Assembly (NCBI GenBank): GCA_965365655.1
Contig: CBDUCN010000083.1
Location: forward strand, 1 to 17,138
DNA: 17,138 bases
Direction: 5' to 3'
DNA from: JBFHNV01 sp965365655
Lineage (GTDB): Bacteria; Pseudomonadota; Gammaproteobacteria; HK1
In this document: piece by piece, positions 8,415 through 14,192 of the stretch
Layout of the letters: each line of letters begins with the position of its first letter
How positions within the stretch are numbered: the first letter of the stretch is position 1
Notes under the pieces: model-generated
Databases searched by the model: none
What the model saw: the letters and a program-made list of their open reading frames with translations, nothing else
Told to the model about the DNA's origin: nothing
Position numbers and translations under genes: made by a program

Positions 8415-9719
8415 CTACCGCCCCACGCCGACGTAGTCGAAGCCGGCCTCGCGCATCAACGAGGGCTCGTAGACGTTGCGCAGATCGACGAACACGTTCC
8501 CGGCCATGCGCGACGAGAGCGCCTGCAGGTCCAGCCCCCTGTACGCGTTCCACTCGGTCATCAGCACGACCGCGTCGGCCGAGTCCACGGTCTCGTAGAT
8601 GTCGTCGCAGTACTCGATCCCGGCCGGCAGGAGATGGCGCGCCTCCTCCATGCCCTTGGGGTCGTGCGCCCGGATGCTCGCGCCGCGCTCCATCAGCGGC
8701 GGGAGGATCGCGAGCGACGGCGCGTCGCGCATGTCGTCGGTCTCGGGCTTGAAGGTCAGCCCGAGCACCGCGATGCGACGCCCGGCCTCGCTGCCGCCCA
8801 GGGCCTGGCGGATCTTCTTCACCATGCGGGCGCGCTGCGCGGCGTTGACCTCGACGACCGACTCCACGATGCGGCACGGCGCGCCGTGCTCCTGGGCCGT
8901 GCGCACCAGCGCGAGGGTGTCCTTCGGGAAGCACGAGCCCCCGTAGCCGGGCCCCGGGTGCAGGAACTTGCGCCCGATGCGCCCGTCGAGGCCCATCCCC
9001 TTCGACACCGCGTGCACGTCGGCCCCGACGGCCTCGCACAGGTTCGACATCTCGTTGATGAAGCTGATCTTGGTCGCCAGGAACGCGTTCGCCGCGTACT
9101 TGATGAGCTCGGCGCTTTCCAGGTTCGTGACCACGATCGGCGTCTCGATCAGGTTCAGCGGCCGGTAGAGCTCGCGAAGCAGCGCCTGCGCGCGCTCGCT
9201 CTCCACGCCGAGCACGACGCGATCCGGGCGCATGAAGTCGTTGATGGCCGCACCCTCGCGCAGGAACTCGGGGTTGGACGCGACGTCGAAGTCGGCCTCG
9301 GGATTGGTGTCGGAGATGATCCGGTGCACCTGCCGCGCGGTGCCCACCGGGACGGTGGACTTGTCGACGATCACCGTGTAACCGCGAAGGTGGGGCGCCA
9401 TGCCGCGCGCGGCGTCGAACACGTAGCGCATGTCCGCGTGGCCGTCGCCGCGGCGCGACGGCGTGCCGACGGCGATGAACACCAGGTCCGCCTCGCTCAC
9501 GGGCCCGGCGAGGTCGGTCGTGAAGTGCAGCCGGCCAGCCTCCACGTTGCGCGCGACCAGCTCGGCGAGGCCCGGCTCGTAGATGGGCATCTCGCCCCGC
9601 TCGAGGCGCTCGACCTTCGCGGCATCGACGTCGACGCAGCACACGCGCGCGCCGAACTCGGCGAAGCAGCTCCCCGACACGAGCCCGACGTAGCCGGCCC
9701 CGATCATCACGACGTTCAT
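8415..9719 (-). CDS. ugd: UDP-glucose 6-dehydrogenase
   Basis: It oxidises UDP-glucose to UDP-glucuronate with two NAD+ in the cytoplasm. The 434-residue protein has the N-terminal NAD-binding motif MIGAGYVGLVSG (5-16), YEPGL, FIAVGTPS (81-88), VDKSTVPVGT (118-127), ASNPEFLREG (147-156), the substrate-binding helix ESAELIKYAANAFLATKISF (201-220) and the catalytic Cys263 in GPGYGGSCFPKD. The C-terminal domain has GLTFKPETDDMRDAPS. Length and motifs fit bacterial UGDs of the TuaD/UdgA kind. It has a clear ribosome-binding site (GAGGAG, 5 bases before ATG). It lies 39 bases after the UDP-GlcA epimerase-like gene, so enzyme and next step are encoded side by side, with galU further down the same operon. 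Confidence 0.96.
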   Translation of the reverse strand: MNVVMIGAGYVGLVSGSCFAEFGARVCCVDVDAAKVERLERGEMPIYEPGLAELVARNVEAGRLHFTTDLAGPVSEADLVFIAVGTPSRRGDGHADMRYVFDAARGMAPHLRGYTVIVDKSTVPVGTARQVHRIISDTNPEADFDVASNPEFLREGAAINDFMRPDRVVLGVESERAQALLRELYRPLNLIETPIVVTNLESAELIKYAANAFLATKISFINEMSNLCEAVGADVHAVSKGMGLDGRIGRKFLHPGPGYGGSCFPKDTLALVRTAQEHGAPCRIVESVVEVNAAQRARMVKKIRQALGGSEAGRRIAVLGLTFKPETDDMRDAPSLAILPPLMERGASIRAHDPKGMEEARHLLPAGIEYCDDIYETVDSADAVVLMTEWNAYRGLDLQALSSRMAGNVFVDLRNVYEPSLMREAGFDYVGVGR

Positions 9720-9724
9720 CTCGT

Positions 9725-9730
9725 CTCCTC
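9725..9730 (-). promoter_or_regulatory. Ribosome-binding site of ugd
   Basis: GAGGAG on the minus strand, five bases before the ugd ATG at 9719. It is the clearest Shine-Dalgarno sequence in the polysaccharide operon and supports the chosen ugd start. Confidence 0.7.
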
Positions 9731-9758
9731 GTTGTGGCGCCCGTCGGCGCGGGCCCGG

Positions 9759-10766
9759 TCACGCACCGTAGAACTCCAGGTACCAGTCGATGAAGCGCCG
9801 CACGCCTTCCTCGACGGTCGTCGACGGGCGGTATCCGACGTCGCGCACCAGGTCGTCCACGTCGGCGAAGGTGTCCGGAACGTCGCCGGGCTGCAGCGGC
9901 AGCAGGTTGCGCTTCGCCTTCTTCCCGAGGCACTGCTCGATGACCTCGATGTAGCGCTCCAGGGTCACCCAGTTGTTGTTGCCGATGTTGTAGAGGCGGT
10001 ACGGCGCCTGGCTGCTGGACGGGTCCGGATGCGCAGCATCCCAGTCCGGATTCGCCTCGGCCGGCCTGTCGAGCACGCGCACCACGCCTTCCACGATGTC
10101 GTCGACGTAGGTGAAGTCGCGCCGGTGACGCCCGTGGTTGAAGACGTCGATGGGCTCGTCGTCCAGGATGCGCCGGGTGAACAGGAACAGCGCCATGTCC
10201 GGACGACCCCACGGGCCGTAAACGGTGAAGAACCGCAGGCCCGTGGTCGGCAGGCGGTAGAGGTGGCTGTAGCAGTGCGCCATGACCTCGTTGGCCTTCT
10301 TCGTCGCGGCGTACAGCGACACGGGGTGATCCACGTTGTGGTGCACCGAGAACGGAAGGGTCGTGTTCGCCCCGTACACGGAGCTGGACGATGCGTACAC
10401 GAGGTGCTCGACCCCGAAGTGGCGGCTTCCTTCGAGCACGTTGAGGAAGCCCGTGAGGTTGGTGCTGGCGTATGCGTGCGGATTCTCCAGCGAGTAGCGG
10501 ACGCCCGCCTGCGCCGCGAGGTTCACGACCCGCTGCGGCGCGTGCTCGCGGAACACGCGAGTCATCGCTTCCTGGTCAGCGATGTCGGCGCGCACGTCGG
10601 TGAAGCGCTCGAAATCCGCGATGCGCCGCAGCCGCGCCTCCTTCAACCCGACGTCGTAGTAGTCGTTGAGGTTGTCGACGCCGACGACCTCGTCGCCGCG
10701 CTCGAGGAGCACCTTCGCGAGCGAGTTACCGATGAACCCGGCGGTGCCGGTGACCAGGATCTTCAT
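9759..10766 (-). CDS. UDP-glucuronate 4-epimerase-like protein (CapI/LpsL type)
   Basis: The 335-residue extended SDR enzyme probably interconverts UDP-glucuronate and UDP-galacturonate. The NAD-binding motif is VTGTAGFIGN (5-14), followed by VDNLNDYYDVGLKEARL (30-46), which is characteristic of the UDP-GlcA 4-epimerase subgroup. Other pieces are NLAAQAGVRYSLENPHAY (82-99), catalytic Ser in YASSSSVYG (124-132), YAATKKANE (152-160) with the Tyr152/Lys156 pair, and LRFFTVYGPWGRPDMALF (177-194). Context agrees: it is immediately upstream of ugd, which makes its substrate. It appears to be the first gene of the polysaccharide operon, with about 400 gene-free bases upstream. The start at 10766 is set by homology (MKILVTG); the ribosome-binding site is weak. 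A related dTDP- or UDP-glucose epimerase is a less likely alternative. Confidence 0.92.
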   Translation of the reverse strand: MKILVTGTAGFIGNSLAKVLLERGDEVVGVDNLNDYYDVGLKEARLRRIADFERFTDVRADIADQEAMTRVFREHAPQRVVNLAAQAGVRYSLENPHAYASTNLTGFLNVLEGSRHFGVEHLVYASSSSVYGANTTLPFSVHHNVDHPVSLYAATKKANEVMAHCYSHLYRLPTTGLRFFTVYGPWGRPDMALFLFTRRILDDEPIDVFNHGRHRRDFTYVDDIVEGVVRVLDRPAEANPDWDAAHPDPSSSQAPYRLYNIGNNNWVTLERYIEVIEQCLGKKAKRNLLPLQPGDVPDTFADVDDLVRDVGYRPSTTVEEGVRRFIDWYLEFYGA

Positions 10767-11163
10767 CGCGTCGCCCGGCGCGCGCGGCGTGCCCGACCCA
10801 TCGTGACCATCGTTTCGGGTTCCGTGCTCGTGTATGGAAAAAAGCCGGCGCAGTGTACTCGTCGCGTCCGTGCAGGCGAAGCCGGGAAGACCGCGGGCCG
10901 GCCGATCTGTGATGCGTGTCCCCACTCCCGCGACCCGCGTGCAACCCTGCGCGCGACGCGACGGCCGGCGGCGCACGCATGCGCCGCGCCCCACCGAGAT
11001 CGCTTCCCGCGCGCGCCCGATGGACGCGGTGCAGAGCGCGCGACGTGAGCGCGCAGGCGCGATGCCGAGGTGGCGACCACCCGGGGGCAACGCGCGCTCA
11101 TCCCGCGAGCGGAGGATCGCGCTTCCGCCTCCAAGTCCACGCAAGCCGGAGAAGGGGATGAAA
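10767..11163. other. Intergenic region between tRNA-Glu and the polysaccharide operon
   Basis: About 400 bases with no convincing gene in any frame. It is GC-rich except for a small AT-richer patch at 10831-10860 (including a run of seven A on the plus strand) next to a possible promoter for the leftward operon. I found no convincing tRNA-Glu terminator, no RfaH-type ops element and no insertion sequence here. Confidence 0.6.
10852..10880 (-). promoter_or_regulatory. Possible sigma70-type promoter of the polysaccharide operon
   Basis: On the minus strand TTCGCC (10875-10880), a 17-base spacer, then TACACT (10852-10857). The -10 hexamer is reasonable (4 of 6) and the -35 poor (3 of 6). It would give a leader of about 80 bases before the first gene at 10766. 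Only weakly supported; in this GC-rich context it is simply the best candidate in the gap. Confidence 0.3.
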
Positions 11164-11238
11164 TGGCGACCCCAGGGGGATTCGAACCCCCGTTGCCGGC
11201 GTGAAAGGCCGGAGTCCTGACCACTAGACGATGGGGTC
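11164..11238 (-). tRNA. tRNA-Glu (anticodon TTC)
   Basis: Full cloverleaf on the minus strand with acceptor stem GACCCCA/TGGGGTC, D-arm around CGTCTAGTGG, anticodon stem-loop CCGGC-CTTTCAC-GCCGG giving anticodon TTC, T-arm GGGGGTTCGAATCCCCC, discriminator G and an encoded CCA end. It lies downstream of tRNA-Ala and gltX on the same strand, so the synthetase gene and its substrate tRNA are neighbours. Confidence 0.97.
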
Positions 11239-11265
11239 GGGTCGAGCGCGTGGGCCGGAAACGAC

Positions 11266-11295
11266 GAGGCCCCCAGTCGGCGGGCTGGAGGCCTC
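11266..11295 (-). other. Hairpin between the two tRNA genes
   Basis: Inverted repeat of 11 bases per arm (GAGGCCTCCAG / CTGGGGGCCTC on the minus strand, one G-T pair) around an 8-base loop, in the 68-base spacer between tRNA-Ala and tRNA-Glu. The bases after it (GTCGTTTCC) are too poor in T for a convincing intrinsic terminator. It could be a processing or attenuation structure in a tRNA-Ala/tRNA-Glu precursor. Confidence 0.5.
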
Positions 11296-11306
11296 GGGCA
11301 GGCATC

Positions 11307-11382
<76 letters not shown>

Positions 11383-11397
11383 GGTGACGAGCCGGGC

Positions 11398-11426
11398 AAT
11401 GTAGTGACGGCCCCGTACGCTGTCAA
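11398..11426 (-). promoter_or_regulatory. sigma70 promoter of the tRNA-Ala/tRNA-Glu pair, overlapping the gltX stop
   Basis: On the minus strand a perfect -35 box TTGACA (11421-11426), a 17-base spacer and -10 TACATT (11398-11403, 4 of 6 consensus) lie 15 bases before the tRNA-Ala 5' end. The -35 box contains the gltX TGA stop codon (11423-11425). The bases after the -10 are very GC-rich (GCCCGG), as in stable-RNA promoters under stringent control. Sequence and spacing are strong evidence; activity is inferred. Confidence 0.75.
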
Positions 11427-12856
11427 GACACGCCCGACGCGTGCTCGATCGCGCGCCGGATGCGCGCGAGCGCGTGCTCCCTGCCCACCAGCAGGAGCGT
11501 CTCGCCGATCGGCGGCGACGCGGAGCCGCCGGTGAGCGCCACCCGCAGCGGCTGGGCGACGGCGCCGAGCTTCACGCCGGCTTCCTCCGCCGACTCGCGC
11601 ACCGCCGACTCCAGCGCCTCCGGCTCCCACGGATCGAGCGCCGCGAGCCGCCCGCGCAGCAATTCGAGGCCCGGCACGGCCGCCGCGGTGAGGTGCTTCG
11701 CGGCCGCTTTCGGGTCGTAGGCCTCCGGCTCGGCGTACGCGAAGCGGCTCTTCTCGGCCATCTCCACCAGCGTGCGTGCGCGCTCGCGCTGCACGCTCGC
11801 GGCCAGGGCCAGCGGCGGCCCGCTCGCCGGATCCGCGCCCAGCGCGGCGAGCCGGCGCTCCAGCTCGGGCGCCAGCGATTCGGGCGGCGCATGCTTGATG
11901 TAGTGCTGGTTGAGCCACGCCAGCTTCTCCATGTCGAACACCGAGGCCGCCTTGTTGACGTCGTGGACGTCGAACAGCGCCACCAGCTCCTCGCGGCTGA
12001 AGATCTCCTGGTCGCCGGCGGACCAGCCGAGGCGCGCGATGTAGTTCACCAGCGCGTCGCTCAGGTAGCCGTCCTCGCGGAACTGCATCACGCTCACCGC
12101 GCCGTGGCGCTTGGAGAGCTTGCGCCCGTCGGCGCCGTGGATCATCGGCACGTGGGCGAACGCCGGCGGCTCGGCGCCGAACGCCCGCATCAGGTTGATC
12201 TGCCGCGGCGTGTTGTTGAGGTGGTCGTTGCCGCGGATGACGTGCGTGATCGCCATGTCCAGGTCGTCGACCACCACCGTGAAGTTGTAGGTCGGGCTGC
12301 CGTCGGAGCGGGCGATGATGAGGTCGTCGAGCTGGGCGTTGGAGAAGCGGGACGGGCCGAGGATCAGGTCGTCCACGACGACCTCGCCCGCGTCGGGGTT
12401 GCGGAAGCGCACCACCGGCGCCACGCCGGGGCGGGGCTCGCGCCGGTCGCGGCAGCGCCCGTCGTAGCGCGGGTTCTCGCCGCGTGCGCGCTGCTCCGCA
12501 CGCAGCGCCTCGAGCTCCTCGCGGGTGCAGTAGCAGTGGTACGCCGCGCCCTCGTCGAGCAGCCGCGCGACGGCTTCGCGGTAGCGCTCCATCCGCGCGG
12601 TCTGGAAGAACGGCCCCTCGTCCCAGTCCAGCTCCAGCCAACGCATGCCGTCGAGGATCGCCTGCACCGCCGCCTCGGTGGAGCGCTCGCGGTCGGTGTC
12701 CTCGATGCGCAGGACGAAGGTGCCGCCATGGTGGCGGGCGTGCAGCCAGCAGAACAGCGCCGTGCGCGCGCCGCCCACGTGGAGGTAGCCCGTGGGGCTG
12801 GGGGCGAATCGGGTGCGTACCGTCATGTGGTCACGCGCGCACGTTGACCCGTGCAC
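11423..12856 (-). CDS. gltX: Glutamyl-tRNA synthetase
   Basis: Class I synthetase that charges tRNA-Glu. Counting from the internal Met at 12826 (MTVRTRFAPSPTG), it has the HIGH-type signature SPTGYLHVGG (10-19), RIEDTDRERS (40-49) and the KMSKS-type loop GRKLSKRHG (234-242). Length from that Met is 467 residues, normal for the family. The zinc site of the E. coli enzyme (C98, C100, C125, H127) is C98, C100, C125 and D127 here, at identical positions. Two starts are possible. ATG at 12826 matches homologues but has no ribosome-binding site. GTG at 12856 adds ten residues (VHGSTCARDH) and has a canonical AGGAGG six bases upstream, so I chose it. The gene is followed by tRNA-Ala and tRNA-Glu and diverges from tRNA-Val, whose promoter overlaps this 5' end. 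Confidence 0.97.
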   Translation of the reverse strand: MHGSTCARDHMTVRTRFAPSPTGYLHVGGARTALFCWLHARHHGGTFVLRIEDTDRERSTEAAVQAILDGMRWLELDWDEGPFFQTARMERYREAVARLLDEGAAYHCYCTREELEALRAEQRARGENPRYDGRCRDRREPRPGVAPVVRFRNPDAGEVVVDDLILGPSRFSNAQLDDLIIARSDGSPTYNFTVVVDDLDMAITHVIRGNDHLNNTPRQINLMRAFGAEPPAFAHVPMIHGADGRKLSKRHGAVSVMQFREDGYLSDALVNYIARLGWSAGDQEIFSREELVALFDVHDVNKAASVFDMEKLAWLNQHYIKHAPPESLAPELERRLAALGADPASGPPLALAASVQRERARTLVEMAEKSRFAYAEPEAYDPKAAAKHLTAAAVPGLELLRGRLAALDPWEPEALESAVRESAEEAGVKLGAVAQPLRVALTGGSASPPIGETLLLVGREHALARIRRAIEHASGVS

Positions 12857-12873
12857 GCCAGTCCTCCTAGAAT
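12844..12873 (+). promoter_or_regulatory. sigma70 promoter of tRNA-Val
   Basis: TTGACC (12844-12849), an 18-base spacer and TAGAAT (12868-12873) lie ten bases before the 5' end of tRNA-Val, close to the consensus on both boxes. The region overlaps the gltX ribosome-binding site and, if the GTG start is used, the first gltX codons on the other strand. Confidence 0.75.
12863..12868 (-). promoter_or_regulatory. Shine-Dalgarno sequence that favours the GTG start of gltX
   Basis: AGGAGG on the minus strand, six bases before GTG at 12856 and 36 bases before ATG at 12826. It supports the upstream GTG start. The caveat is that it lies inside the tRNA-Val promoter spacer and could be chance. Confidence 0.55.
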
Positions 12874-12883
12874 TTTCGGTCTG

Positions 12884-12958
12884 GGGCGATTAGCTCAGCG
12901 GGAGAGCACTGTCTTCACACGGCAGGGGTCGGTGGTTCGAACCCACCATCGCCCACCA
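12884..12958 (+). tRNA. tRNA-Val (anticodon CAC)
   Basis: Cloverleaf on the plus strand: acceptor GGGCGAT/ATCGCCC, D-arm GCTCAGCGGGAGAGC, anticodon arm CTGTC-TTCACAC-GGCAG giving anticodon CAC, T-arm GGTGGTTCGAACCCACC, discriminator A and an encoded CCA end. It is a single-gene unit with its own promoter and terminator, divergent from gltX. Confidence 0.97.
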
Positions 12959-12966
12959 TTCGAATG

Positions 12967-13000
12967 ACGCGAGCGGCACCTTCGGGTGCCGCTCGCGTTT
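12967..13000 (+). terminator. Intrinsic terminator after tRNA-Val, between convergent genes
   Basis: A fully paired 14-bp stem (12967-12980 with 12985-12998) closed by a TTCG tetraloop; three T (12998-13000) end the structure. It starts nine bases after the tRNA-Val CCA end. The adenylate cyclase gene approaches from the other side, so the hairpin may also end that transcript, although on the minus strand the following bases (CATTCG) are less T-rich. Confidence 0.8.
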
Positions 13001-13046
13001 CCGGCCCTCCCCTGCGCCCGCGGCGGGCCAGCCGAGGCACACGGCG

Positions 13047-13940
13047 TCAGCCGCAGTTGAAGGTCACGAATTCGGTGGCCTCGCTGAGCTCGCGACCGAG
13101 CGCGATGCGGCCCTCGCCGGACAGCACCAGGTCCTCGCGGCGCAGGTAGGACGGCCCCTCGGACGTCTGCACGTAGGTGCCGTTCGTGCTCATGTCGGTG
13201 AGGATGAACTTGCCGCGGCGGCACTCGATGCGCGCGTGCTCGCGCGACGCCATCGAGTCGTTGACCACGAGGTCGGCCTTCTTCCCGCGCCCGAGCACCA
13301 TCGGGTCCATGTCCTGGTCCAGAACCTGCTCCTGGCCGTTGTAGCTGATCCGCAGCTGCGCCTGCTTGACGTCGCCCTTGAGCAGGCCCGTGGCCATGCG
13401 GGTCACGTCCTCCGCCTGCCAGATCACCTCGAAGATGTCGATCTCTTCCGCCTTGCCCTTGACCGAGATGCGGTCGAGGTGCCGGGTGCTCGCACGCAGA
13501 TTCGGGGAGAGCTGTTCCGCCGTCTCCTGGGTGGTGATGATCTGCCCGCCCTTCGCGAGCCCCGCCATGCGCGCCGCGACGTTGACGGCGTCGCCGAACA
13601 CGTCGTTGCTCTCCAGGATCGCGGCGCCGTGGTGCAGACCGACGCGGATGGTCATCGTGGACGGCGTGTTCGGGTTCCGGTCGGGGAGCTCCTCCGTCAC
13701 GCCTTCCTGCATGCTCATCGCCGCCTCGACCGCTCTCTCGGCCGTGGGGAAGGTGCACATGATCTCGTCGCCGATGGTCTTGATGACGGTGCCGTCGTAC
13801 TTCGCGATGCTCTCCGACATCAGGGCCAGACACTCGGCGACGAGCTCGCGGGCGACCGCATCGCCCAGCGTCTCGTACAGGCGCGTGCTGCCGCTGATGT
13901 CTGCGAAGACGATGGAAAGGGTCACGGCCTTTCGCGCCAT
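13047..13940 (-). CDS. Class III adenylate cyclase with C-terminal FHA domain
   Basis: The 297-residue soluble protein should make cAMP and bind a phospho-threonine partner. The cyclase domain (about 5-175) has all catalytic residues in canonical spacing: metal-binding D14 (VFADISGST) and D58 (IKTIGDE), adenine-specifying K54 and D113, and N120 and R124 (DVFGDAVNVAARM). The Lys/Asp pair points to ATP rather than GTP. A linker of about 30 residues leads to an FHA domain (about 195-295) with the phosphopeptide-binding marks LGRG (216-219), SREH (232-235) and STNGTYV (251-257). No signal peptide or membrane helix is present. The ATG at 13940 has no clear ribosome-binding site. It lies downstream of the adhesin gene on the same strand, separated by 252 bases with a hairpin, so a separate transcript is likely. 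Its FHA ligand, presumably from a Ser/Thr kinase, is unknown. Confidence 0.93.
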   Translation of the reverse strand: MARKAVTLSIVFADISGSTRLYETLGDAVARELVAECLALMSESIAKYDGTVIKTIGDEIMCTFPTAERAVEAAMSMQEGVTEELPDRNPNTPSTMTIRVGLHHGAAILESNDVFGDAVNVAARMAGLAKGGQIITTQETAEQLSPNLRASTRHLDRISVKGKAEEIDIFEVIWQAEDVTRMATGLLKGDVKQAQLRISYNGQEQVLDQDMDPMVLGRGKKADLVVNDSMASREHARIECRRGKFILTDMSTNGTYVQTSEGPSYLRREDLVLSGEGRIALGRELSEATEFVTFNCG

Positions 13941-14078
13941 GAGCGTCAGCCGCGGCGGTCGCGATGACGCGGCGGAACGCGCCGCAGCACCGCATACGCA
14001 CTCGCGCCCATGCTCAGTCTCCGCGTGCGAGAATTGCCGTATCTCATTGATTATTCAGCCGAAGATGCGGACCGCCAG

Positions 14079-14107
14079 AGTATAGAACAGAATCCTGTAA
14101 AAAGGTA
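14079..14107 (-). promoter_or_regulatory. Possible promoter of the cyclase gene
   Basis: In an AT-rich pocket upstream of the cyclase, the minus strand has TATACT (14079-14084), a good -10 box, with only a poor -35 (TACCTT, 14102-14107) at 17 bases. It would leave a leader of about 130 bases. Weak call, supported mainly by the base composition and the -10. Confidence 0.3.
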
Positions 14108-14154
14108 CGCGACGCCGGCGGCGCACGTTCGGACGCCGCTCACCGGTCGTGGGA

Positions 14155-14184
14155 ACGCCGCGCGTCCTGCCGGGAGCGCGGCGT
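14155..14184 (-). terminator. Hairpin after the adhesin stop codon, possible terminator
   Basis: Nine-base perfect arms (ACGCCGCGC / GCGCGGCGT) extended by three inner pairs, beginning nine bases after the adhesin TGA. No T-run follows on the minus strand, so it is at best a weak intrinsic terminator or an mRNA 3' end structure. Confidence 0.4.
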
Positions 14185-14192
14185 GCGAGGAT

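Noticed and set aside
8079..11048. A 989-codon plus-strand frame over ugd and the epimerase gene
   Set aside because: It is a low-complexity Arg/His/Val-rich shadow, antisense to two genes with complete family motifs; such frames are common at about 70% GC.
10767..11238. tRNA-Glu as the integration site of a genomic island carrying the polysaccharide operon
   Set aside because: No integrase gene and no second copy of the tRNA 3' end were seen within the window; adjacency alone is not enough.
12895..14001. A 368-codon minus-strand frame overlapping the cyclase gene
   Set aside because: The frame gives no family motif and runs through the terminator and tRNA-Val; the neighbouring frame has a perfect cyclase-FHA protein.
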